From positions 248,001 through 312,000 of the forward strand of contig NZ_MSSV01000002.1 of NCBI RefSeq assembly GCF_002150505.1: a stretch of 64,000 nucleotides of DNA, read 5' to 3'. The notes beneath the pieces are model-generated. The model was given only the letters and a program-made list of their open reading frames with translations, did not search any database and had not been told where the DNA came from. Numbering within the stretch: position 1 is the stretch's first letter; every line of letters begins with the position of its first letter. The position numbers and the translations under genes were made by a program. Below, piece by piece: positions 18,493 to 25,835 of the stretch. Origin of the DNA: Algoriphagus ratkowskyi. GTDB lineage: Bacteria > Bacteroidota > Bacteroidia > Cytophagales > Cyclobacteriaceae.

Positions 18493-18541
18493 CAGTGCGT
18501 CATTCGTGTAGTTCACCAACTCCACAAAAAAAGACGCACTG
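18493..18541. repeat. Nine-base inverted repeat upstream of the integrase
   Basis: CAGTGCGTC and its exact complement GACGCACTG are separated by about 31 bases, roughly three helical turns, and lie about 100 bases before the integrase ATG. The other bases between the tRNA and the integrase (18278-18641) hold a terminator and a second copy of the T-arm core GGTTCGAAT (18318-18326), and no gene. The repeat could be a binding site for the integrase or a regulator. Confidence 0.45.
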
Positions 18542-18641
18542 AGAACGTTATAGACAATTGATTTTCAACATGTTCAATAAGTGAGCATCTTGTGATTTAG
18601 AACTTGTATTCCGAATTTTGTTCAACCTAACTAATCGCACC

Positions 18642-19856
18642 ATGTTAGAAAAAAGCTTCGGATTGCTCTTCTTTTTGAAACAATCGAAAAAAAACACCAA
18701 AGGAGACAGGTATGTATACCTGAGAATCACAGTTGACGGAACACCCAAAGAATTGTCAACGAAAAGATTATGGTCACCTGCACGCTGGAATACCACGATA
18801 GGACGTGCGAATGGAAATAAAGAAGAAGACAGAAACCTGAATGCATATCTGGATTCTATTTACCATAAAGTACTCCAAGCAAAAAAACAGCTTATTGATT
18901 CAGATAAAGAAGTGACAGCAGAAGCATTGAAAAATATGCTACTTGGAATCGGTGAAAAGAAAAAAATGATCCTGGAAATTTTTCAAGATCATAATCTTCA
19001 AGTAGAAGCACTTCTAGATAAAGAATTCGCTTACGGAACTCTGCAGCGATATAGGACTTCATTGGATCACACTCGAAGTTTTATCCAGTGGAAGTACAGT
19101 AAAGACGATATGGATATCCAGTCTCTGGATTATGAATTTATATCTGCCTATTCGTTTTGGCTGCGGTCAATTCAAAACTGTAGTCATAACACCACAGTTA
19201 AATACCTCGCCAATTTTAAGAAAATCGTTTTGATCTGTATTAAAAATGGATGGCTACAACGAAATCCATTCATTCAGTTTAAAATGGTCAAAAAAGAAGT
19301 AAATCGAGTCTGTTTGACCTGGCATGAAATTCAAACAATATCAAACAAACGATTTGTAACAGATCGGCTAAATCACGTTAGGGATATATTTCTCTTCAGC
19401 TGCTATACAGGATTAGCATATATTGATGTGAAAAATCTTAATCGGAAGCAAATCTCAACGGGAATTGATGATGAGCAATGGATTTTCACTCATCGACAAA
19501 AAACTAATTCTCCTACAAGAATTCCCTTATTGCCGAAGGCACTTGAACTGATAGAAAAATACCGATCACATCCTCAATGTCAAGAAGGCACTCATGTCTT
19601 GCCGGTATTAAGCAACCAAAAGATGAATTCGTACCTGAAAGAAATTGCAGATGTTTGTGAGATCAATAAACCGCTCACCTTTCATATTGCAAGACACACC
19701 TTTGCCACTACTATCACGCTTGCCAATGGCGTTCCCATCGAAACCGTTTCAAAAATGCTTGGCCACAAATCCTTGAAACAAACGCAGCATTACGCCAAAA
19801 TCCTAGATACGAAGATAAGTTTTGACATGAAGGCGTTGAGGGATAAACTCTCTTAA
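18642..19856 (+). CDS. Tyrosine site-specific integrase of the mobile element
   Basis: A 404-residue tyrosine recombinase with an arm-type DNA-binding region (about 1-100), a SAM-like core-binding domain (about 110-210) and the catalytic domain. Catalytic residues seen are K287 (RQKTNS), H348-x-x-R351 (HIARHTF), H375 (LGHKSLKQ) and the nucleophile Y384 (TQHYAKI). The first catalytic arginine, normally in TGLR, is replaced: the block reads TGLAYIDV with Ala at 259. The integrase of the Bacteroides element CTnDOT also lacks this Arg. The ATG (MLEKSFGLLFFLK) is chosen over a TTG eight codons upstream because it is the usual N-terminus of this family. It lies next to tRNA-Ser and points away from it. 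Confidence 0.93.
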   Translation: MLEKSFGLLFFLKQSKKNTKGDRYVYLRITVDGTPKELSTKRLWSPARWNTTIGRANGNKEEDRNLNAYLDSIYHKVLQAKKQLIDSDKEVTAEALKNMLLGIGEKKKMILEIFQDHNLQVEALLDKEFAYGTLQRYRTSLDHTRSFIQWKYSKDDMDIQSLDYEFISAYSFWLRSIQNCSHNTTVKYLANFKKIVLICIKNGWLQRNPFIQFKMVKKEVNRVCLTWHEIQTISNKRFVTDRLNHVRDIFLFSCYTGLAYIDVKNLNRKQISTGIDDEQWIFTHRQKTNSPTRIPLLPKALELIEKYRSHPQCQEGTHVLPVLSNQKMNSYLKEIADVCEINKPLTFHIARHTFATTITLANGVPIETVSKMLGHKSLKQTQHYAKILDTKISFDMKALRDKLS

Positions 19857-19963
19857 CTACCAGGATTTCATATGTAGATCTGAAGAAATATCCCAAAAAA
19901 TTAATTCTTCCAACTTATAAGAAGTCGGAAACTCATAAATGAATTTTAAATAGAACGTTACTA

Positions 19964-20917
19964 ATGGAAAATCTAATCGAAATATATCAGGGTAATGATG
20001 GCCAGACTCAAATTGAAGTGAAGTTTGAGCAAGAGACAGTTTGGCTTTCTCAAGAGCAACTCGTTCAACTCTTTCATCGAGATCAATCAGTTATATCAAG
20101 ACACATTAGAAAAATTTTTAAGGAAGGTGAGCTGGATGAAAAAAGCAATATGCAAAAAATGCATATTGCCACTTCAGACAAGCCCGTTACATTTTATAAT
20201 CTAGATGTAATCATATCAGTTGGTTATCGGGTCAAATCACAACAAGGCACTCAATTCCGACAGTGGGCTACCCAGCGACTCAAAGACTTCCTTGTCCAAG
20301 GTTACGCTATCAATGAGGAGAGGCTTTCTCAGAAGCAACAAGAAGTCCAAACTCTGAAAGATGGAATTCGGATTTTAAGCAGAGCAATTGAGCAAAAAGC
20401 TCAGGATCAAAACTTGGATTGGCTGAACCAATTTGCAAAGGGTTTAGAATTATTGGACGATTATGATCATGAGAACCTTGATAAAAAAGGTTTAAATAAG
20501 AGACAAGCCAACTACCCAGAACTAAGTGATTATAAAATGGTGATTTTAGCCATGAGATCAGATTTTGAATCTGGTGTATTTGGGAGGGAAAAAGATGGAA
20601 GCTTTGAAAGTGCTATTTCACAAATCACTAAAGGCTTTGGAGATGAAGATTTCTACCCTACCCTAGAAGAAAAAGCCGCAACACTTCTATACTTAATTGT
20701 GAAGAATCACGGATTCGTTGACGGAAATAAAAGAATTGCAGCAGCATGCTTCCTTCTCTTTTTGCAATCAAATGATTTGCTTCACAATAGGGAAGAAATT
20801 TCAATTATCAGCAATGACGCACTAGCCAGCCTGACTCTTTTTATTGCTTCAAGTAAACCTGAAGAAATGGACACGGTGAAGAAACTAGTGATCAGTGTAT
20901 TGAATCGGAATTATTAA
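19964..20917 (+). CDS. RhuM-type protein with C-terminal Fic/Doc domain
   Basis: A 317-residue two-part protein. The N-terminal half (about 1-125) is the RhuM/virulence-protein domain, with VWLSQEQLVQLFHRDQSVISRHI resembling a helix-turn-helix and a KPVTFYNLDVIISVGYRVKS block. The C-terminal half (about 185-317) is a Fic/Doc fold with the loop HGFVDGNKR at residues 249-257. Fic proteins transfer AMP or phosphate to target proteins, and the H and GNKR residues needed for that are present. Related proteins occur on genomic islands. It stands 107 bases behind the integrase gene as element cargo and has its own terminator. The target and any antitoxin are unknown. Confidence 0.87.
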   Translation: MENLIEIYQGNDGQTQIEVKFEQETVWLSQEQLVQLFHRDQSVISRHIRKIFKEGELDEKSNMQKMHIATSDKPVTFYNLDVIISVGYRVKSQQGTQFRQWATQRLKDFLVQGYAINEERLSQKQQEVQTLKDGIRILSRAIEQKAQDQNLDWLNQFAKGLELLDDYDHENLDKKGLNKRQANYPELSDYKMVILAMRSDFESGVFGREKDGSFESAISQITKGFGDEDFYPTLEEKAATLLYLIVKNHGFVDGNKRIAAACFLLFLQSNDLLHNREEISIISNDALASLTLFIASSKPEEMDTVKKLVISVLNRNY

Positions 20918-20942
20918 TTTCTAAAAATCATATTACTATTGT

Positions 20943-20973
20943 GGGGTGGATTCAGTCTACCCCTTCTTTTTTT
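20943..20973 (+). terminator. Terminator after the RhuM-Fic gene
   Basis: GGGGTGGA pairs with TCTACCCC (one mismatch) over a five-base loop, followed by a run of T. Confidence 0.7.
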
Positions 20974-21138
20974 GGTAAGAAAACACATTCCTTCTATGCA
21001 TTACCCTTTCCATCATAAAAAATAAGGATTAGCAATTTCATAAAAGGGTGGATTCTTAGTTTTTGAGACTTTGATTTATAAAATGATTTTTTGAAACAAA
21101 ATGGTATCCCTTAGAAAGAGATATTACCCAGCGAGAAA

Positions 21139-21170
21139 CTGTCTCACAAAACGGTCGTTTTTTGAGATAG
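21139..21170. repeat. Long hairpin in the gap after RhuM-Fic
   Basis: Two 15-base arms (CTGTCTCACAAAACG and CGTTTTTTGAGATAG) are complementary except for two positions that can form G-U pairs, with a two-base loop. There is no T-run suited to a terminator. The gap it sits in (20974-21448) holds no gene. It may be an insertion-sequence end remnant or an RNA hairpin. Confidence 0.45.
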
Positions 21171-21235
21171 GAGGCGAATACATTTTTGTAAGGGAATTTT
21201 TTTTGTGAAATGAACAAAATCCTATTTGACAGTTA

Positions 21236-21270
21236 TTTGACTGGAATATCTTTAACTATATATATATTTG
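21236..21270 (+). promoter_or_regulatory. Candidate promoter for the CarboxypepD_reg protein gene
   Basis: TTTG (21236-21239) and TATATTTG (21263-21270) are spaced 23 bases apart, slightly longer than ideal. The ATG chosen for the gene lies about 180 bases downstream. Confidence 0.35.
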
Positions 21271-21448
21271 AAAATCAGACCATTGTTTTTTCTATCCAAG
21301 ATGGAGATTAACGACAGATCAATTAGATTAAAAGAAATAATCAAAAAATAATTCTATGGAAAACACCTTAGGAAGCAGGCAAGCCACTTTTTTCTTTTTC
21401 ATGTGAAAATAAGACCAGAAGATGTTTTATTTAAAACGTAACGATCAC

Positions 21449-23005
21449 ATGTCATTAGCAGTTAAGAGAATCATAGTTTTATTGCTATTCCTAAGCCAAT
21501 ATAGTTTGCTATATGGTCAGGATAAGGCCATAAATGGTAAAGTCATCGATAGTCAAACGACTTCACCCATTCCTTTTGCAAGTATTAAAGTAAAGGCTAA
21601 AATGTTAGGGGTTGTTTCTAACGGAAACGGGGATTTTCAAATCCCAATAGAATACAGAAATGCAGCCGACTCACTCACAATCTCTTGTATAGGTTATACC
21701 AGCAAAACTGTAGCATTAAGAGACCTTCAAGACTCTGTCATCAACTTCATAAAAATAGCTCCATCTATCAGTTCTTTAGATGAGGTAGTAGTTACAACAA
21801 AAAAGAAGAAGAACCTGTCGGCATCAAAAGTGCTGAATCTGGCCATCGATAACCTAAAGGTGAATTATCCCCAAGAGCCATTTTCATATATTGGGTATTA
21901 CAGAGACTACCAATTACTGGACACGAATTACCTCAATCTAAATGAAGCCATTGTGGAAATATATGATCGAGGATTTCCCAGCAATGATTTAGTTGAAACA
22001 GCTATTGAGCTTTACGAATTCAAACAAAACACAGACTTCCCAATAGATACTACCACAACTAAGCCTTATGACAATGAGCCTGCCAAATATGGAAGAGGCG
22101 AAAATAAATATATTCCAAATGCAGTACTCTCACCTCTAGGGGGAAGCGAACTTAGTATTCTGAGGCTCCATGACGCCATTAGGAACAACGACCGGTTTTC
22201 GTTTTCTTTTGTCGACGTATTTATTGACGATTTCGAAAACAACCATTTTCTTGAAATGGAAGAGGAAGTTTTTCTCGACAAGATACCTCTATATTGTATC
22301 TCCTTCAAATCTAGATTTGATGCTGGGGGGCCGCGTAATTTTTCTGAAGGCAAGTTATTTATTGAGAAAGATAACTTTGCTATCCATAAAATAGAATACT
22401 CCACTTATAATAAAACTATGAAGGAGACCCAATTAATGTATAATATCCAAACGGAATATTCCCGCGTTGACCAATACATGTACCTAAACTATATCTCTTT
22501 TAATAATGGATTTAAAACCCAGAATGACACAGACTTCAAAGTCATAGAATTTTCCTACAGCGAAGACAAGAAAGCTTTCATCTTGGATCTAAATAGTATC
22601 CCAGAACAATCCTCAATTAGCGACACAAGCAATTACAACTTTATGCTGGAAGGTAAAAAACTCGGAATCCAATTAGCTCAGCTGACTGCAGAACGGCAAG
22701 TCACATTATTCCTGAAGGAATCAGCAGCAGCATTTGTGGAGAAGAATTCTGATGATATGAGTTCCAAATTAAGTATTAACACTCAGAACATCAGGGATGT
22801 GAAAAATAGAGAATTGGATAAAGAAAACAATACTACAGTGTTCCAATTCCGTGAACTGTTTGTTCAAAAAATATTTCCCTCAAAAGTCGCTCTCATGGAT
22901 GGCGAATACATTGACAAAACAGTTCCATTGTCCAAAGAGGTGATAAGTAAAAAACTAAGCAAAAAAGACGATTACTGGATGAATTCTCCTCTAAGAAAAC
23001 AATAA
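21449..23005 (+). CDS. Exported protein with CarboxypepD_reg-like domain
   Basis: The protein has a signal peptide (RIIVLLLFLSQYSLLYG, then QDKAI) and a CarboxypepD_reg-like beta-sandwich at about residues 25-105 (INGKVIDSQTTSPIPFASIK, then SLDEVVVTTKKKK). A long C-terminal region (about 110-518) has no plug or TonB-dependent barrel. It contains YIGYYRDYQLLD and the IAIHKIEYS-like FAIHKIEYSTYNKTM, as seen in a family of secreted Bacteroidota proteins of unknown function. An ATG nine codons upstream is also possible; the one used puts the positive N-region directly before the hydrophobic core. It lies among mobile-element cargo, so it was probably acquired. No enzymatic motif was recognised. 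Confidence 0.82.
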   Translation: MSLAVKRIIVLLLFLSQYSLLYGQDKAINGKVIDSQTTSPIPFASIKVKAKMLGVVSNGNGDFQIPIEYRNAADSLTISCIGYTSKTVALRDLQDSVINFIKIAPSISSLDEVVVTTKKKKNLSASKVLNLAIDNLKVNYPQEPFSYIGYYRDYQLLDTNYLNLNEAIVEIYDRGFPSNDLVETAIELYEFKQNTDFPIDTTTTKPYDNEPAKYGRGENKYIPNAVLSPLGGSELSILRLHDAIRNNDRFSFSFVDVFIDDFENNHFLEMEEEVFLDKIPLYCISFKSRFDAGGPRNFSEGKLFIEKDNFAIHKIEYSTYNKTMKETQLMYNIQTEYSRVDQYMYLNYISFNNGFKTQNDTDFKVIEFSYSEDKKAFILDLNSIPEQSSISDTSNYNFMLEGKKLGIQLAQLTAERQVTLFLKESAAAFVEKNSDDMSSKLSINTQNIRDVKNRELDKENNTTVFQFRELFVQKIFPSKVALMDGEYIDKTVPLSKEVISKKLSKKDDYWMNSPLRKQ

Positions 23006-23067
23006 TATTTAGTGTCGCTTTGTTTAAATCAGGTGATGAAAAACTTTTTCATAAAACTCATGACAAA

Positions 23068-23090
23068 TTCGCTACTGATTTCGCTACTGA
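23068..23090. repeat. Tandem TTCGCTACTGA repeat
   Basis: The 11-mer TTCGCTACTGA occurs twice, 12 bases apart, just before a strong hairpin. The region 23141-23434 after that hairpin is AT-rich and shows no gene. A related palindrome, GCTACTAAGTAGC, lies at the far side of the AbiE genes near 25218. Confidence 0.45.
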
Positions 23091-23099
23091 CTCAAAATA

Positions 23100-23140
23100 A
23101 AAAGCCCTAACTATTTTAAGGATTGATAGTTAGGGCTTTT
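23100..23140. terminator. Bidirectional terminator between the exported protein and AbiE genes
   Basis: AAAAGCCCTAACTAT and its exact complement form a 15-base stem around an 11-base loop, with A-run and T-run ends usable by both converging transcripts. The toxin gene end is about 295 bases away. Confidence 0.85.
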
Positions 23141-23434
23141 AAATGTAGAGAGGAAGGGGGATGAACCTCTCACTTAAATTATTGAATATGAGATAATTAC
23201 AAACCATATTTACATATAACTACAGGATTGACGTGATCTTGCTTTTTCAACACTTAAAAAACTGGTAACCAATAGATTGCCATAAATAAATGAATCCTGT
23301 TTGCTTCTTATCTCAAAGAACTTGCTCTCGAGAAAGAGGCAAAATAAAAAAAAAACGTCAATCATTGCCTAAGAAAAACTTTGTTGAATTCGGTTTAAAA
23401 ATCGGTTAGAATATCTACTTTGATCTTACCCTCC

Positions 23435-24418
23435 TCAATCACCAGCCTCAAGCTTCCATTCCATTGTTTGTAACCTGTCCTTTATCCGTTGCAGTGTTTT
23501 CTTAACATCATCAATTTCTGGTAAGTCTCCATATACAAGCGTTTTAAATGTGCCAGTGTAGGTTCCCGAGAGCTTAGGCCAAGTTTGATCCAGTGCGGAG
23601 AAAAGCATAGCTTGAGAAGGATGTATATACAGCCATTCCTTATTATTACGCAAACTGACATCATCATCTTGTCCTACTCTATTAAGCATCATCTCAAACT
23701 CACTGGAAGTTAAAAAGTCCGATAAATTGTCCTCTTTAAGTAATTGGTGAAGATCATAAATATGTCGGATTTTCATTCGTAAATCTGTTACAGGATCTAC
23801 TGAGTTTGAAAATCTGACAAGACTGATGATTTTTTCACACAAAGTTCTCTCTGGTGCAAGTATGGTTACTGTGAAGGGCTGTAATCCATATTTTTCAATT
23901 AAGTCTGCCTGATTTTGTTCTTGCATCATCTGACCTATAAACGATACAACTTGCCCTTGAATAGTCGGTTCGCTGGCACCCAGCCAGCTTGATTCGAGAA
24001 TGATCAAATCCCTAGCCTGTCCAAAATCTCCCTTGAAAACTTTTGAATAGGTATGTGCTGTTTTGCGTATCATTCCTTTTTTATTGGTGATGCCCTCAAC
24101 GTCTATTTCAGGTAAAACGTCTGAGACTACATTGCTGACACGTTTCAATCGGTGCCGTAGTTGATTGGCAGATAAACCTTCTTCTCTTCTCAGTACAAGG
24201 TCAACGTCTTCGGAAAATCGATTTATAAAATTAAAGCACTTGGACAAAGCAGTTCCACCCTTGAAGATGGTATACTCAGCAGAGGGGCTGCTGAAGATGC
24301 GCTGCAATGCCAGGGTCACCCAATAGTCCTTTTCTACATATATCTCTGGTAAGCCCATTTGTTGGGCTGTAATTGAAACAGCATCCACAAAAAGCTCTTT
24401 ATCTTCATGCAAGTTCAT
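23435..24418 (-). CDS. abiEii: AbiEii/AbiGii-type nucleotidyltransferase toxin
   Basis: A toxin of the type IV AbiE system, a nucleotidyltransferase that blocks growth and so can abort phage infection; characterised relatives modify tRNA ends. The motifs are VEKDYWVT (about 28-35), the nucleotide-binding GGTALSK at 54-60, and the metal-binding pair D71-x-D73 in RFSEDVDLVLRR. All look intact. The start is set at the ATG that overlaps the antitoxin stop as ATGA; an in-frame ATG four codons earlier is possible. At about 327 residues it is a normal length. It is co-transcribed with the antitoxin upstream. Confidence 0.92.
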   Translation of the reverse strand: MNLHEDKELFVDAVSITAQQMGLPEIYVEKDYWVTLALQRIFSSPSAEYTIFKGGTALSKCFNFINRFSEDVDLVLRREEGLSANQLRHRLKRVSNVVSDVLPEIDVEGITNKKGMIRKTAHTYSKVFKGDFGQARDLIILESSWLGASEPTIQGQVVSFIGQMMQEQNQADLIEKYGLQPFTVTILAPERTLCEKIISLVRFSNSVDPVTDLRMKIRHIYDLHQLLKEDNLSDFLTSSEFEMMLNRVGQDDDVSLRNNKEWLYIHPSQAMLFSALDQTWPKLSGTYTGTFKTLVYGDLPEIDDVKKTLQRIKDRLQTMEWKLEAGD

Positions 24419-25143
24419 TGGATGTTCCATTCTCGTGCAGTAGTAAGTTGCTTTGAGTCTAAGCCTAATTTGAAAACCGTAAGTGGATTTAATGCTTCCC
24501 TAAGCTCATTTGTTTTTCCCTTTTTCTCCAACTCCGTTAATAGTGCCCCGAGCAAAGCCTGAACACGCGGAGGGTATTTAAAGGCATTTTCAATAAGTGA
24601 CGTCAGTTGTTTTTCAGTCAAGCTTCCAATCTGATTTTTCAGAATGATGATTGCCCGATTCAAATCAAGGTCGGGAATTTGTTTTAGATCTTTAAGGGCA
24701 TCCAAAAGCCCTAACAGTCTGTAGTTTTCTTCACTTACGTCCACATAACTTTTTACAGCCGTACCCTTGATTGTCCCACGATTGATAAATATTCTCCTGT
24801 CCCTACTTGCGATTTGTATTATCATCGGTACCTGGGTAGTCAGCCCCATTTGATTAAAGAGATAGGTTCCTGTCACGTAGGCAATTCTCTTTCCATTTGA
24901 ATAGAGGTAGGACTTAAGTATCTGATCTTCAGCTGGGGTCTTTTCACCAAAAGGTGTCATTTTAGGCTTATAAAACAAGCCTTTCGACAGTTTCTTTATT
25001 TTCCCTTTTTTTCTCTGCCGTTCCAGAATTTTTGCCGCTGACGAATAGTCTTGTTTTGACAGCCCCAATTGTCCATATCCAAAACTGACGTCTTGAGGAA
25101 GACTTTCTATTTTTTTGGCTATTTGATCAGATAATCTTGTCAT
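24415..25143 (-). CDS. abiEi: AbiEi-like antitoxin/autorepressor (DUF6088 type)
   Basis: The antitoxin partner of the AbiEii nucleotidyltransferase. A winged helix-turn-helix occupies about residues 1-75 (VSFGYGQLGLSKQDYSSAAKIL, then KGKIKKLSKGLFYKP). A C-terminal antitoxin domain follows with YVTGTYLFNQMGLT and IQIASRDRRIFI. AbiEi proteins are known to repress their own operon by binding inverted repeats. Here a perfect 46-base palindrome lies 22 bases before the start. The ATG (MTRLSDQ) is preferred over one 24 codons upstream because that longer form would translate the palindrome and the promoter. The ATGA overlap with the toxin suggests translational coupling. Confidence 0.88.
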   Translation of the reverse strand: MTRLSDQIAKKIESLPQDVSFGYGQLGLSKQDYSSAAKILERQRKKGKIKKLSKGLFYKPKMTPFGEKTPAEDQILKSYLYSNGKRIAYVTGTYLFNQMGLTTQVPMIIQIASRDRRIFINRGTIKGTAVKSYVDVSEENYRLLGLLDALKDLKQIPDLDLNRAIIILKNQIGSLTEKQLTSLIENAFKYPPRVQALLGALLTELEKKGKTNELREALNPLTVFKLGLDSKQLTTAREWNIQ

Positions 25144-25147
25144 GCAA

Positions 25148-25178
25148 CAAATATAGCATGCACAAACAAAAACGTCAA
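25148..25178 (-). promoter_or_regulatory. Promoter of the AbiE operon, probably leaderless
   Basis: On the minus strand a TTG -33 element (25178-25176) and TATATTTG -7 box (25155-25148) are separated by 20 bases. Only four bases lie between the -7 box and the antitoxin ATG, so transcription should begin at or inside the start codon. The -33 element is inside the palindromic operator. Confidence 0.6.
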
Positions 25179-25210
25179 GTTTTTTGATCAAAAAACTTGA
25201 CGTTTTTGTT
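25165..25210. promoter_or_regulatory. 46-base perfect palindrome, probable AbiEi operator
   Basis: Two 23-base arms are exactly complementary around a central TGATCA with no spacer. Each arm contains AAAACGTCAAG read towards the centre. The side nearest the gene covers the -33 element of the AbiE promoter, so binding there would block RNA polymerase. As RNA it could also form a long hairpin. Confidence 0.75.
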
Positions 25211-25389
25211 ATCAATTTGCTACTAAGTAGCGTAAGGATTCGGATATGAAACCCCGAATGAATTTTAAAGCATGATTAGAAGCATTCAAAATTTAAAAGG
25301 CAATTTAGATTCTCCTCCTTTTGGCTATATATATATATCAAAATGACATTCATGTGAAGTAATTAACCATTTTTCTCTACCCTGCTCAA

Positions 25390-25700
25390 TCATCCCTTCT
25401 TTATCAACAAATGCTTCTGCCCCTGATCATTTAATAGTCTACCCATCTCAGCCTGGATGATGTCCTGTACATCCTGCTTGATCTGAAGGTAATTTCTCTG
25501 CACGATGATATTGTCCAGCTTTCGGATTTCAGGGATTGGCTGATAATTTTCTTGCTCTTTTTTTAATGACTTATGGTAGTTGATAATTTCAGAATGAAAT
25601 GCTTTTAAAGTCAGTTTAAAATCTTGATTATCTGCCACCATCACATAGAATTTGACTGATGAAAGCGAGAGAATTGTGGATGTTAGAGCTGATGGTTCTA
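25390..25700 (-). pseudogene. Truncated second copy of the coupling-protein gene 3' end
   Basis: The last 83 residues of the TraG-type coupling protein encoded at 29102-31090 recur here (MVADNQDFKLTLKAFHSEII, then a C-terminus LLNDQGQKHLLIKKG). By eye about 72 of 83 residues agree. Similarity fades upstream around 25700, and no ATPase part is present. It is therefore a gene remnant and not a functional protein. The two copies are in the same orientation and bracket the PadR and ABC-permease genes. Confidence 0.88.
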
Positions 25701-25835
25701 GCTATTATGGCCTATTTTGAGTTATCAATATTCTCAATAAATACAATGTATGCTCTATGTGATCTTACTATAATCTAGATCAAGCTAGAGTTTAGTTTAC
25801 AATAGATCAACATATGATTTTCAAATAAAACCAAA

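Noticed and set aside
23144..23172. Reverse-complement resemblance to a tRNA 3' end (GGTTC..ATCCCCC..CTCTCTAC), considered as the second attachment site of the element.
   Set aside because: It is in the opposite orientation to tRNA-Ser and has internal differences, so it cannot be the direct repeat made by integration. Probably chance or an unrelated remnant.
25169..25215. Longer start for the AbiEi antitoxin (24 extra residues beginning MITKTSSF).
   Set aside because: It would translate the palindromic operator and the promoter boxes; the ATG of MTRLSDQ fits the family start.
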